Assembly: GCA_032207245.1 (NCBI GenBank)
Contig: CM063502.1
Location: 51,302,117-51,366,116 of the forward strand
Origin: Pardosa pseudoannulata
Lineage: Eukaryota; Arthropoda; Arachnida; Araneae; Lycosidae
DNA length: 64,000 nt
Direction of reading: 5' to 3'
Shown piece by piece: positions 13,746 through 27,240 of this stretch. The first letter of the stretch is position 1. Each line of letters begins with the position of its first letter. The notes beneath the pieces are model-generated. The model was not told where the DNA came from, searched no databases, and saw only the letters and a list, made by a program, of their open reading frames with translations. The position numbers and the translations under genes are program-made.

Positions 13746-14929
13746 TTCCCTCTCTCCCTAACCGTTTAAGTTGAAAAGTGACCTTCTTCTGCTCATACCT
13801 GGGCAAGGAAAAGATGACTAATAAAGCATTTTTCACTCCAAGAACGTTGAACTGCAATTTTTGTGCTTCTTTAATAGTATCAGAATGACCCATTCTGCAG
13901 TTTTAGGTATTAAAAACAAAAGTATTAAAAACAAAAAACTGATAAGTATTTCACATATCATAGTTTTTCAGATTTTTAATGGTATAAAATTAGGAAAAAT
14001 AAACTTTTCTCAATTACGCTAATAATTTGCGAAAATCTGAAACAAAATTAGTTTGGGGTTAAAATGATCCATATCTGGTTGATACCTGGTTTAGAAAAGT
14101 GAAAGAAAGGGTCCTGCGCAACAGTTATTAATGCAAGTCTTAGTTTTGATGAGTAAGGAAGGAATGCAAGCTCAGTGATTCATATACTTCATTTCATTTG
14201 AGTGTAAGGAAAAGTTAAGATTAAAAAATAGGACATGAAAAGGAAGATTATCGAAGAAGTTACGGGGAAAAAAGGTTTTGATAAATTACAGACACATATA
14301 TAATGTACCCACACAAATTTGTTAATCTGATGCAGTTGATATAATATTTTTTCCTTTATATCCACATTTTAAACTTTTTTAGATCTCAAAACTCTAACAC
14401 ACAGTGGAGAAACGAAAGGTATAGAAATTTTTAGACATGATTTTTAAGCAAAGAAGTAAGTTGTAAGGAAAGGGAGCATGACATTTTAAGGCTCATACCA
14501 GTGTTATCATCTTCGTAAGTTGTCATGCAGAGGGATTTCCTTTTAAAGTCGTAAACCAAAAAATGGAGCGATAGATGGTATCGTAACTCGAGAAAAGCTT
14601 GACACTAAAATTCTTTGATGCAGTTGGGAGATATATATTAAAATAAATCAAATACACAGGCATTTAATCTAGAAAAGTATATGCTTACCATGATTAACAC
14701 ATTTGATGTAGTGGAAAGGAATGTAAGAGATAAAAGTAAAATTTGTGTTGAACTAGTGCAAAGTTCGGATCATTTAGAAAAATCAAGAAATTTTTCATAC
14801 ACATATTTTGTCATAATAGAGTTTTACATTTATGTGTCAGTTTAAATATGGAATTTGTGATACTCTTGTGATTTGCACTAGTTATCTTCAAATTTGCACT
14901 TTGTCATTTATATCCGTTTGCTTCTTGGT
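13746..14929. other. Noncoding stretch, nothing recognised
   Basis: No convincing ORF or repeat. The 13693-13893 minus ORF overlaps the inverted repeat and is not credible as a gene. Confidence 0.45.
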
Positions 14930-15125
14930 GCCTAATTTGAACTTGGTTTCATTCGGTTGAAAGTGGTATGGTCTACCTTTTTGCTACACGACGGCTGAGG
15001 AGACCAGAACCTACTGCTTAAAGCCGATTCCAAATGGCTACGAACATCCATGCCAGCAGCGGGAATCAAACCCTGCAGACTCCAATACTGAAGAATAGCT
15101 CCTAACCAATCTGCCATCGTCCAGC
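14930..15125 (-). repeat. tRNA-derived SINE copy (family 1), best preserved
   Basis: On the minus strand the sequence begins GATGGCAGATTGGTTAGGAG (A-box-like), then TTCAGTATTGGAGTCTGCAG, then GGTTTGATTCCCGC (B-box-like), then GCATGGATGTTCGTAGCC and TCGGCTTTAAGCAGTAGG. The spacing of the A- and B-box-like parts fits a tRNA ancestor. The segment after the B box is not tRNA and is shared with other copies in the window, which marks it as a SINE body. A 61-codon ORF across it is incidental. Confidence 0.75.
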
Positions 15126-15763
15126 AATTTGAACTTGGAAGGAAAATATGACACCATTTTGAGCTTATGATATTATCTGTGTTTGCCGTCTAGCAAGAGA
15201 GGTTTCTTTTTAATAACGCCGCTTTTTAGTAACAGTTAAAATAGTTTGTAAAAATTTTACGGTTTTTTCCAGTGATTATTTTAGTGAAGGTAGATAGAAA
15301 TCGTATAAAGAATATACCAATTTTCCGAATATATCTTATAATTTATAATTTTACCACTTGACCCGAATTTATAGGATATTTTGGACATTTTAGGATTAGG
15401 ATATAATTTTAGTTTTTCAGCTCGTAGGGGTGGAAATCATGACAAATAGCCATATCTAATACAAAACTGTGAACTACTATACCGTGATTATATGTCATAT
15501 CAAATTCATCTTCTATCACCATGTTTATCTCTTTTTTTTTAAATAGCATTATGTTACGATCAAGACAAAAGCGGATCACTAATGAAAACTGTAGGTAATA
15601 TTCAAAGACGTTTAGATTTTATTTTCAATTTGGGTTTAAGATGTTCATCGGTATATATTTCGCAGAAATGATTGGGGCATTAATGGGTAAAGTACAATAC
15701 ATCGAGTCTCATAAGATACTTAAATGACTCGAAGGGACATGTACATTAACCCCTTAACACGCA
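15126..15763. other. Noncoding stretch, nothing recognised
   Basis: A/T-rich DNA up to the palindrome. TTAACCCCTTAACACGC at 15746 looks like a possible TTAA-type transposon end. Confidence 0.4.
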
Positions 15764-15783
15764 CGCTCGAGTTAACTCGAGCG
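15764..15783. repeat. Perfect 20-bp palindrome with two CTCGAG sites
   Basis: CGCTCGAGTTAACTCGAGCG is exactly its own reverse complement. It lies 14 bp to the right of a TTAACCCC sequence. A further CTCGAG lies at about 15810. Confidence 0.95.
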
Positions 15784-17382
15784 CGCTAAACTGGCCAAAC
15801 TGTGTACACTCGAGATAATCCGAGCAGCGTTGTACTTTTGTAGATATTTCCCTGTCTGTTACGTTAAAAGAGATAGCAAGGGAAAAAAGAAATGTAAAGA
15901 GAATCATTACATGCGTAATAGTTGAATGATGGCTATGTGCTGCACCTTGTTTAAAAATATATCACTCAAAAGAAAATTTTGATTAATTTTATAAATACTA
16001 GTATTGTTATTATTTGTTTTAAAAGTATAAATAAGTATTTTTACTGCTAATAATGTTTATTCTGAAATGGGAATTCGAAAAGAAAGATTAAAAAAAATTC
16101 GATGTACGTGTAATATTGCAATATTCTACTATTTTCTTCAATGTTACCAAAATCCGAAATTGCAATAAAAATTTTGATTATTTTTCTATTTTTGTAATTT
16201 TCTTGGCAAGACTACGTTCTAAATTGCGTTTTTTACATTAAAGAAAATAGATTTTTTTGGCTGGTCTTTTTCAAAAAAATCTGTGCATTAAAAATTAAAC
16301 AAAGCAGGCAGGGCATTTAGGTAGCAAATTTAATATTTAAATTTAAATTTTACATTGTTATTTAAGATATTTTAAAAAATTATTAGTCTTAAAATCCCAA
16401 ACTGAATGCAACAAACTGTCGCTAATAAAGATGCGCTGTATTATTAACCCCTGTAATATTTAAAACTGTTTAAATTTCATGTATATTTTACTCTGAGAAG
16501 TCCATTAAAATTAGATTTAAGATATTATTCCACATATATCCGACGAAAATGTTCAGATATTAATGGGCTACATTCATGACAGAAAATACAGAAAATATAG
16601 ACTCAAAACTGATATTGAAATTCTTTTCCACAATAGTGTTCGGCACATTAAAAATATAGGTATTTAATCTTTAACAGTATGAAAGTACAAAAATTAAAAC
16701 ATTATTTGCTTTAAAATTTAACTCGGCTCTAATACTTTTTTTCTGGAAATAAAAGAAATCTCGAAATAAAAGAAAGTGAATATTTACCTCCCCCCCTCCT
16801 ATGTAGAAGTATTTAAATGAGACGCCATTTCCTTAGTAAAACACTACTACTGAATTTTCCTGGCAGGTGTTCATCCAAATAGCATTAGCATTTTATTTAA
16901 ACGTTAGATGAGGGGAGAGAGCAGCATAAAATTATTTCCTTAAAGAGTAGATTTGGTAATTTTTTTGGGGTGTTATTTCCCTTGATCACGTGAGCAAATG
17001 AACTCAAAAAAGGCACACAGATAGTTGAGAAGGGGGAATTATCTATATTAATGGTGGAAGGGTCCATCTTCGAAAATTCTCATTACAGCGGTTCAACCAT
17101 TAAAAAAAAACTTATTTGTCAGTTTGCCAAAATTAAGTAAGAAAGATTTACAAGAAAAAAATTCTCCGCCATTAAACAAATACAGAAATATGCAGGCCGA
17201 ATCACTTCATTATAAAACGGGGTTTTAAGGGTAAACGGAATTCTAAAACAACATTTGAATGATTAGAAGATTTTAGTAATCTCAGGGAAAGAGCAATTAA
17301 GAGAATAATGGTTTTAAAGTTGAGATACATCGGATTGCTTACAGAATGCACTAGATTTTTAAGAAAATATAATTTTAGATAT
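15784..17382. other. Noncoding stretch, nothing recognised
   Basis: A/T-rich with no credible ORF. It may be the body of a larger element if TTAA at 15746 and TTAA at 18287 are its ends, which I could not establish. Confidence 0.4.
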
Positions 17383-17999
17383 ACCGGGCGGCGATACTTA
17401 AACTGACAGTGCTCACAGTGTTCTGTAGCGAGATCTATTTGAGAGAATGACACCACATTTTGTAGGAAGATTAAACAAGACGGAGGACGAAGGATTCCGC
17501 GAAAAAACAAATTAGTTCCAAAAGTCACCGCTAGGGGAATATTTGGAGCTGTGTAACAGAAAATAGAGTGTTAACAAATGCAAATCAATACGGAAATTAA
17601 TTTCTTAATTTTGCTGAAGGATGTAACGTGAAATTTGAACAAAGAACTTCTTCTTCTGCTCAGCTTACGTGATATTGCAGATCACGAGACTTTATCTTTG
17701 TTTATGTAGATTTTACGCTTTTTTAAAAGTATTGCCATATTGCACTTGAACTAAATCAGAAAATGTGCATAATAAAAGGTAATTTTATTCCGTATTAATT
17801 TGCATTTGTTAACACTCTATTTTCTATACAACAGCGCTAAATATTCCCCTAGCGGTGACTTTTGGAACTAATTTGCTTTTTAGCGGAATCCTTCATCCCC
17901 CGTCTTGTTTAATCTTCCTACAAAATGTGGCGTTATTCTCGCAAATAGATCGCGCTACAGATCACTGTGAGCACTGTGAGTTTAATTATGGCCACCCGG
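17383..17999. repeat. Long inverted repeat, 211-bp arms, 194-bp spacer
   Basis: The left arm 17383-17594 and right arm 17789-17999 are reverse complements at roughly 85 percent identity by eye. Both arms, read toward the outside, translate as MTFGTNL(L/F)F-GIL-PPSCLIF followed by LQNV and H-EHC, because they are copies of each other. Outer ends carry CCGGG; inner ends meet at GTTAACAAATGCAAAT. The spacer shows no ORF. The arms could be a foldback transposon, two opposed copies of a dispersed repeat, or a MITE. I do not recognise the peptide. Confidence 0.85.
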
Positions 18000-18004
18000 G
18001 ACTT

Positions 18005-18422
18005 GAAAATACATTGATTAAAAATACAGTTGACTCAAGCATTAAAAGGTTATGATGTTGTATTTCATATAACGTTTCGGATATAGTGAATCACTGGTTA
18101 TAATGAAAAACCACTTTGGTCTCTTGAAGTTTGTTATAACGGGATTTGACATCATTTTGAAAGTATTCACCTTCTCTGTGGGGCTAGATTCGGGTATCTC
18201 TGAACTTATATATTTTTTTAAATATAAGCTTATCGATACCTGAAAATACATTGACTAAAAATACAATTGACTCGAGCACTAATGGGTTAAGATGTAATAT
18301 TTTATTATATTATACGGATATGGTGCACCACTGGTTACAACGAACAAAATCTTTTGTCATTTCAAGTTAGTCATAACGGAGGTCGACATCATTTTAAAAT
18401 TATTAATATTCTTTAGCGATAC
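18005..18422. repeat. Tandem duplication, 237-bp period
   Basis: GAAAATACATTGA(T/C)TAAAAATAC starts at 18005 and again at 18242. Downstream blocks (GGATAT-GTG--TCACTGGTTA, ACATCATTTT, AGCGATACCT or TATCGATACCT) follow in the same order. The second copy is shorter, about 181 bp. It abuts the satellite array on its right. Confidence 0.8.
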
Positions 18423-18436
18423 CTAAAAATATTGTT

Positions 18437-20760
18437 GGACTGTACAAATTCAATGAAATCTTCCCTACTTTTCCTGTAGAATTCAGTATTTTAAATCTAC
18501 CTCCTGTAGAATTCAGTACCGTAATCCCAACTGCTGTAGAATTCAGGACAAGTTACAATTTTATTAACTATTATGGTAAAGAGCGGAAACACATTTAAAA
18601 AATTACATTTTTAAATTTTGAAAAATTGGTTTTTTTAATATAAAAATACCATGAAAATAATGATACAAGAATTTGAAGCATGTTTGTAATTGGAAGTAAT
18701 AACTGTTACCAATACTTGAGATTAAAGCCAATGCAGGACTTTACCATGCACCCTTCATAAGCGCTAAGCATGCAATAAACAATTAAGGTGATTAATTCAT
18801 AAGTAGTACACTAGAAATATTTTTAAATAATATTAATGGAGAGCACAAATTCATTGAAATCTTTCCTTCTTTTGCTGTAGATTTTAGTACGTTAATTCTA
18901 CTTGATGTAGAATTCAGGAGAAATTATAATTTTTTATAATTATAACGAGAAAAAATGAATAACTTATAGAAATTTAGATTTTTTTTAAATTTTTCTTAAA
19001 ATTGAGTGTTTAAATTTAAAAATACCGCAAAAAGAATGCTTATTGATATTTGAGGCAATTTTCGTAATTAGAAGTAATAACTATGACTTATAATTTAGGA
19101 GAAAAAGGGCGGGTCAAGGACTTTAGTATGCATCCTTTATAAGCGCTAAGCATGCAATAAACAATTAAGTTGGTTAATTTCATAAGTAGTACACTAGAAA
19201 TATTTTTAAATAATATTAATGGAGAGCACAAATTCATTGAAATCTTTCCTTCTTTTGCTGTAGATTTTAGTACGTTAATTCTACTTGATGTAGAATTCAG
19301 GAGAAATTATAATTTTTTATAATTATAACGAGAAAAAATGAATAACTTATAGAAATTTAGATTTTTTTAAATTTTCTTAAAATTGATTGTTTAAATTTAA
19401 AAATACCGTAAAAAGAATGCTTATTGATATTTGAGGCAATTTTTGTAATTAGAAGTAATAACTATGACTTATAATTTAGGAGAAAAAGGGCGGTCAAGGA
19501 CTTTAGTATGCATCCTTTATAAGCGTTAAGCATGCAATAAACAATTAAGTTGGTTAATTCATAAGTAGTCCACTAGAAATTTTTTTAAAATAACATTAAT
19601 GGACAGCACAAATTCATTGAAATCTTTCCTGCTTTTGCTGTAGATTTTAGCACGTTAATTCTACTTGATGTAGAATTCAGGAGAAAATTATAATTTTTTA
19701 TAATTATAACGAGAACAAAATGAATAACTTATAGAAATTTAGATTTTTTAATTTTCTTAAAATTGATTGTTTAAATTTAAAAAGAATGCTTATTGATATT
19801 TGAGGCAATTTTTGTAATTAGAAGTAATAACTATGACTTATAATTTAGGAGAAAAAGGGCGGTCAAGGACTTTAGTATGCATCCTTTATAAGCGTTAAGC
19901 ATGCAATAAACAATTAAGGTGATTAATTCATAAGTAGTCCACTAGAAATTTTTTTAAATAATATTAATGGAGAGCACAAATTCATTGAAATCTTTCCTGC
20001 TTTTGCTACAGATTTTAGTACGTTAATTCTACATGATGTAGAATTCAGGAGAAATTATAATTTTTTATAATTTTAACGAGAAAAAAATGAATAACTTATA
20101 GAAATTTAGATCAATTAAAATTTTCTTAAAATTGATTGTTTAAATTTAAAAATACCGTAAAAAGAATGCTTATTGATATTTGAGGCAATTTTTGTAATTA
20201 GAAGTAATAACTATGACATAATTTAGGAGAAAAGTCGGTCAAGGACTTTAGTATGCATCCTTTATAAGAGCTAAGCATGCAATAAACAATTAAGTTGGTT
20301 AATTCATAAGTAGTCCACTAGAAATTTTTTTAAATAATATTAATGGAGAGCACAAATTCATTGAAATCTTTCCTGCTTTTGCTGTAGATTTTAGTACGTT
20401 AATTCTACTTGATGTAGAATTCAGGAGAAATTATAATTTTTTATAATTATAACGAGAAAAAATGAATAACTTATAGAAATTTAGATTTTTTTAAATTTTC
20501 TTAAAATTGATTGTTTAAATTTAAAAAGAAAAAGAATGCTTATTGATATTTGAGGCAATTTTTGTAATTAGAAGTAATAACTATGACATAATTTAGGAGA
20601 AAAGTCGGTCAAGGACTTTAGTATGCATCCTTTATAAGAGCTAAGCATGCAATAAACAATTAAGGCAATTAATTCGTAAGCAATGTACTAGGAGAACTAT
20701 TAATTAATACTGATGGACTGCACAAATTTTATGACAACATTGCTGCTTTTGTTGTAGATT
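18437..20760. repeat. Satellite-like array, unit about 368-404 bp, six copies
   Basis: The anchor GAGCACAAATTCATTGAAAT begins units at about 18437 (divergent), 18841, 19224, 19604, 19972, 20348 and about 20717 (divergent, partial). Spacing is 404, 383, 380, 368, 376 and 369 bp. The central four units are very similar, the edge units older. Each central unit contains GATGTAGAATTCAGGAGAAA, a self-complementary TAATTTTTTATAATTATAA stretch, and GTATGCATCCTTTATAAG. The first unit has three close copies of CTGTAGAATTCAG. There is no ORF. The pattern of divergent edges and homogeneous centre is typical of unequal exchange. Confidence 0.95.
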
Positions 20761-22418
20761 TTAGTACTTCATATATTTTACAAAACAATCTTATTTATGG
20801 GCATGTTATGAATGGACTTAAAAATTAAAAGCTTCAAGATTTCAGAGCCTTTGTCCTCTTAAGTTAGATATATTTAACAATTAGTTAAATACTTGATTCA
20901 TTAATAAATCATGTGACAATTAACCTTTATTGATTGCAAAATGATTTTTTTTACACTCTAAGAATGAGGCACTTGTAAAATGGTTCAATGTTTGCTAGAT
21001 GTATATTCCCTAAAAGCTTCAAATAGCAACTAGAAAGTACTTATTATGCAAGAAAAATCAAAGCAGTAAAGTATTTAGTTTCCCCTCGAGAATTATTTTT
21101 CCCTGAAAACTTTTGTAGTACCAAGTATCTACCGAATGTGAGATCTTTTAAATTTCCTAACTTCATTAAACTCTTTAAAAATATACAGGTAGAATTTCAT
21201 AAGAAAAAAAAAATAAATGTCGAACAGATAATTTTACATGAACGAGGGATCTAAGTTTCAAAAAATTTTCTTGCTTGCTATCTAGTTCAAAGGATTCGTG
21301 TAACTGGAAATTTTCCCAAATAAAGATTATAATCTTCAAAGTAGCGCTAGATTAGTTCGTCGTGTCCAAAGTTAGAAGAAAATTGCAGGTTTACTGCTGA
21401 GCAGAAATATAAAATTGTGCTAATAAAGAAGTGTTTTTTTATGCTATTTTGGCTACACCAGTAAATTTATTGAGTAAGAAATTATGTTTTATATACAAAT
21501 AAACGATGATTATTAATATAAATTTCAAGGTTTTTCTTTCAGGGGAATTGAATTCTTAGAGTATTTTATTATATCACAAAAAGTTGTTTCTTTTTCATCT
21601 TTCAAATGCATTTTATAGTAAAGTTATGGCTAAACTGTTATTATGTAAAATACTTATTTAATAAAAAAGCTTCATTGCAAATCTATATGTTTAAAATAGT
21701 ATCACCTCATAGAAATATTTTGAAATGCAGGATGAAGAAACAATAGTTAAAGAGTAAAATGATTTGACATAAATTAGGATAATATGATGGTTCATAGAAT
21801 GTAACAATTTTTGTTGACATCTAAGTTTGAAAATTCTTATTACAATTTTTTTTTTAAAATTATGATATTCTTTTTATAAATAACAATTCAGTTTGAACTA
21901 ATATACGTTCAAATATGTCTTTAAGTGACAAAAAATTTCAGTTTTGAAATATATATTATCCTTATGTATACTTACCCTTTCTTTTGTGTTTGCGACTACC
22001 AGAGAGAAAGGAAGAAATTGGTTTAAGAGAATTGCAATTTATTAAACGCAAAACGATTTCCAAAATATTACTTCCATACGTTTCTTCGTATTTACTTCGA
22101 AACGGAAATATTGTGATAATCTTAAATAGCATTTTGTCAATAAGTATCTTTTATTTCGTGTTGCTAAGAACAGCCAGGAAATAGGAGTGAATATGGGAAA
22201 ATATATTACAAGACATAAAAGATTTGGAGCAAAACTTAAAGTTAGAAAGAAAGTATGGTTGTATTTTTTATGTGTTATTGCCAATACAGTTTTAAGATAA
22301 ATTCTTTTTTATACTTATTTAATAGTCTTTCTTTTATTAAAGGCTTCTTTGGTTAATTGTTCCTTTGTTTCTCTACTATGTCTATATGCACGCACATACA
22401 CACATACATATAAATCTA
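20761..22418. other. Noncoding stretch, no gene recognised
   Basis: A/T-rich. Short ORFs on both strands at 21984-22284 overlap each other and have no known motif. Confidence 0.45.
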
Positions 22419-22863
<445 letters not shown>

Positions 22864-23151
22864 CCTATGACAAGTCATACGAGAAAATTATATCTTGATA
22901 ATACCTATATACATGACTATTGCACAGATTAACAGTCAACCGTCAACATAGCTGCGAGTGGCTAGCTCCACACTCTAACAAAGAAGCTACATTTGACAAA
23001 GGTTCATTCAGCAACCGTTTCTAAAGCCGTTCTCTTCCGATTCTTAAGCGTCAAGCGCATTTTCTGACTTTAATCCCCTAATTATTAGTTTTATATTTTC
23101 AAACATGACACACACACATTTTTATATATGAAACATAGCGTGGCCTGCTAT

Positions 23152-23490
23152 GCTTCGAGGATGTAGCGTGGTCGAAAAAAGAATACGAATATTCAGGATA
23201 AGCTTTATAACATCTTTATTAGGCAACGTACAGAGCAAAAATCCGACAAAGGATGGTCACGCAGCCTTATATAACCTTGGGGTCTCTAACCGCTTGAGAA
23301 AGGAATTTGTTACTCTTCAAATTATAAGTGCTTTTAAGTGCTCTTAACCATCAAAATAGTTTGGCGAGTTAAGCTCTCCAACAGGAAGGAAACAAAAGAG
23401 TTTAACGCCGAAATGCCACTAAAAAGATGGAGAAATTGCGGATTTGGTGGTTTTTTAATAGAGGTGTTAGTAATTTTAGTTTAGGATAAG
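23152..23490. repeat. Dispersed repeat family R1, copy 2
   Basis: This is the partner of 6890-7225: GGATGTAGCGTGGTCGAA, ACATCTTTATTAGGCAACGT, TTGCGGATTTGGTGG and GGTGTTAGTAATTTTAGTTT occur in the same order and orientation. About 60 bp near 23320-23380 are inserted relative to copy 1. Confidence 0.7.
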
Positions 23491-26459
23491 ACAGCATCTA
23501 GTTTTAATTTGAGCTCTTTTTTTACATTGTCTTAAAGTTTATATGTGTTAACCGTTTGGACAGTTAAGATAGCATAATTAAGATAGTGGTTTATTTTTTT
23601 TTTTTAATTTATTTATTTATTTATTTATTTTTAATCCTTAATTTTAAATCCTAAATTATTTGAGTAAAAACTCACGACAAACTTTTAGAAGTTTATGGTG
23701 TCTTAGATCTTGAAATAATAGACTCAAAACTCAGCTGATTCAGAAAAAAATTCATATATCTAATTTATTAAAAGAAGGTGAAATATTGAAATAGAATCTA
23801 GTAAATAATCATTTTCTACTTTAATCTAAGTTTTTTTGGAGAAAAGGACGATACCATATAACTATTCATATATAAAGTTATGTAAAATGATTTTCTGAAT
23901 AAATTGAAAAGATTCCCGAGAGGTTTAAGAAACTTTGTCACATTTTCATCTCAAAATTTATCAATTTTTTTAAAAGAAGAATTATATATATTAGTACCTA
24001 AGAAGTTAGTTCTTTAGATTCTTCACGAGAGATAGCGGAGACTTTAATAACTAAGGAAGTTTTTCCTAACTGAGAAATTATCTGCTGTATTAAATTAGTA
24101 TTTTTTACTGCTTTTCTGTTATTATGATAGTAATGCAATCTTTCTTTTCCAATAATGTTAATATTTCAGATGACTTTTTGTTGAAATTGTAGTAATAGTT
24201 TTACTAGGAGCATAATTCAGAGAACAGACATTAAACTAAATATGATATTATAAACAGGAAAAATTAACCACTGTTTATAACATAACCAGTGGTTAATTTT
24301 TCCTGTTGTACATCGAATCCTGTTGTATCAACTGAAAACAGTGGTTAAGGTTTACTATGGCACAAAATAAAACTCCAAAAACAATGGGTACACTGTTGCA
24401 GCCCGTAATATTATGCCCAAAACTAATAGAGAACCTTTTCAAAGTTGCCTAACGTTACGTCTAAAACAGACAAGAGGTTACTGCAAATTATTATAAAAAA
24501 GAAAATAACTAAATAACTCTACACTCAATGTTGACAATGATAAGATTTATAAATGGTTCCGGCTATTGTTATGTAAAACCAAAATCTAAAATTCATAAAC
24601 TTTAATTTACAAGCTATATTTTACCATATTTATAAAAATTTTGCTATTAAGAAAAAATTAACTAAAACCGCCGTATGTAGAGCTCATTGTTTAAGTTACT
24701 TTGTTTTGTGTTATGCATCATTCTGAAGGATACATAAAATGTAATAAATTCTGCATTTAATGAGAGGGCGTCAAATAAACAATGTAATCAGAAGTTTTAA
24801 GTAAACATGAGGAGCATTAATTATTTTGGGGGCTTAATATAAGAACGCTAGGTATTCAGAACGTAAAATTGATCCATTCTGTGCGTGTTTCTTTCATAAT
24901 AACACTATGCTAATTTCTGATAATGGTAATTTCCTTGCATGCTACCTTAATTCTTACTTCACTTTGTGAATTTAAATGTTTTTCTTGCAATATAAATGAA
25001 AGTTAATTTGACTGTGCTAAGGCAAAATATACGTGGCGACTGGTAATTTACTGAATGAGGAAGTGAAAAGATTTACTATATTTTTTTGGTAGTGTGGAGA
25101 AAGACTAACGAAAATGTAAATAATACACTAAATCTGTGTGCAATCTGGGAATGACTAGTGCTACATACATAATTAGCTGATTCTGCTTAGTATTTAAAAG
25201 AAAGGAAACTATAGTACTAGTCTCCTCTCTTTTTGAAGATTACGGGATATAAGGATTTTCCTACTATAATAAAACAAGTGGAATGTATTCGTGTAATATC
25301 TTATCGAAATTCAGTGATTACTTTATGTGTCAATTTATGTATGGTATTTAAGAACTAATACATTTTAATAAATCAAAAAAATTAGTTTATTATTTCAGAG
25401 AACGTATCTTTCATACACAATGTATCACAACTGAAGGATCATTGTACAAGCATCATATGTCAGAATTTGTTCCAAACTGAATACTTTTTAAATATTAACT
25501 TAACTATGAATTAAAACGTTTATATCAGAATCAGGGCATATAAACTTTTGAAATCTGTTCCCTGCAGATACGATGGTCTTCTGCAATGGATTGTACTGTT
25601 AAATGGACTCTTCTGTACTTTAACTGACAGAAAATTTCGAACAAGGTTTGTCTCAACCGATCTCGGTACAATCCATGCACAGAGAATTGTTGATGAGATG
25701 ACGTAGATAGATACCCGTGAGTCATTTCTGCTTAGATTGCCTTAATTAGTTTGCAATGGATATCTGGGAAGATGATACTGGAAAAAAAGACGATAAAAAA
25801 ATAAATAAATAAATAAACCTATAGCTCTTTTTGTGGAATATAGCTTTATAGCTTTTCTGCTTGAAGACGACTATTGTGGTGAGAACCTCATGAACTCAAC
25901 TTACAATGTTTGCATTGTGAAAAAAGGTCTGATGGGAATATCATTGTGTGAAGTATGTTATGCTGTTTTGGAAGTGCCATTCTGGTATCCACTGAGGGTA
26001 AACACACAAACTTGCAAAACTTGGTTATGCTTTCAGATAAATTGCACTCTGCAAACGTTACATTTTTACTCTACAGATTTTGAGTGAATACTGACTGTTA
26101 TTCGTAGATAAAGATGCCCAATAAAATATTAAACCTAGGTTTCTAATTCATTGGATAATGTATTTTACTCAGCAAGGACTTTTTTCAATGACTTTTTTCA
26201 ATCTTTAAACATCCTTATTTCTAAATTTATTTCTCAGATAACATTTTCTGGAGTAAAGTTTAGAGATCTAGAGTAAAAATATTTTAGCAACAAACCCTGA
26301 AAATTCAAGAAAATTTTACACAATCAAAACGAGAACAGCATAATTTGGAAGTACATATATATATACATGAGAGATATTGTTTAACCCAATTTACATTTCT
26401 TCTATTAATTTTAAACGCTGTCATTAAAATTTTCTCTAATGGTGAATTCCCATTTAAAA
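23491..26459. other. Noncoding stretch with one hairpin, no gene recognised
   Basis: A/T-rich. The 84-codon plus-strand ORF at 25833-26087 and the 64-codon minus ORF at 25531-25725 lack recognisable motifs or flanking splice evidence. Confidence 0.4.
24253..24307. repeat. Perfect 21-bp hairpin, 13-nt loop
   Basis: AACAGGAAAAATTAACCACT plus G at 24253-24273 is exactly complementary to 24287-24307. The loop is TTTATAACATAAC. A further CAGTGGTTAA lies at about 24333-24342, so the arm motif occurs a third time. Confidence 0.92.
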
Positions 26460-27240
26460 CAATGATACAGACGTTTACACCAATTGGAAAAAATAGGTCC
26501 CACAAAAAATAAAATTTATGAAAATATTTCGAAAGAAAAGTTCTTCAAGTAATTAAAAAGTTTAATTTATGTATCGCAATTCATCCTTTCCTCTCATATG
26601 TGAATTTCAATATTTATTTTTACTGATTGTTGAAGAATTTGTCTTCGTCCAAGTAAAGAATACGGCGGAAATATTAACACCGAGGAAAGAAATAAAAAGT
26701 TTCTTTCGTCTTTCCCGAACAAAGACATTAGTATTCTTGAAGTCACGGTTTTCAGCGTAGTTATATTATTCCCTACAGTCCCCGAACCATTTAATACTAG
26801 AAGTATCCTTTGGGAAGTAAACAGTCTCAATTAATCACAGCATAACTAAGTCAATGAGGACTTTGTTTACCTCATATGTTAAAACATTCTTATTTCTTAA
26901 AATTATTTTCCAGCTAATTTGTTCCGGAATATAATTTAGAAGATCCTGCATGAAGACGTTTGAGCAGTGAACCATGAAAATTCAAGCAAATTTCTTGAAT
27001 AAAATTATTTTCAACAGTAACAATGAAAAATAAAACAGGATGCTTTACTTAGATTGGGAATGCAAATTAGCTTTTATCTTGAGCTTCATTATTCTCCTTA
27101 TTTTTCTTTCAGCATCATGTCTATTAACTGAAAGATAAAATAGAAGAATTAATTATCGTTTTAAAGCTAGAACTGCATAATTAAAACATTAATCTCGAAA
27201 TATTTTGAGCATTAGAGCAATTTAAAAAAATTTAAATGGG
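26460..27240. repeat. Segmental duplication, left copy
   Basis: Blocks in order are AAGTTCTTCAAGTAATTAAA (26533), GTTTTCAGCGTAGTTAT, ATTAATCACAGCATAACTAA, ACTTTGTTTACCTCAT, GCAGTGAACCATGAAAATTC and AAAATATTTTGAG-like ends. The same order recurs about 1.85 kb to the right. A weaker partial third copy precedes it at about 26190-26330. ORFs inside are chance. Confidence 0.7.

Noticed and set aside
14930..15125. tRNA gene on the minus strand
   Set aside because: A- and B-box-like parts exist but no cloverleaf can be drawn, and the sequence continues into a body shared by other copies: a SINE.
25833..26087. 84-codon ORF with several cysteines
   Set aside because: No recognisable domain, no splice or promoter context, and composition like the surrounding DNA.
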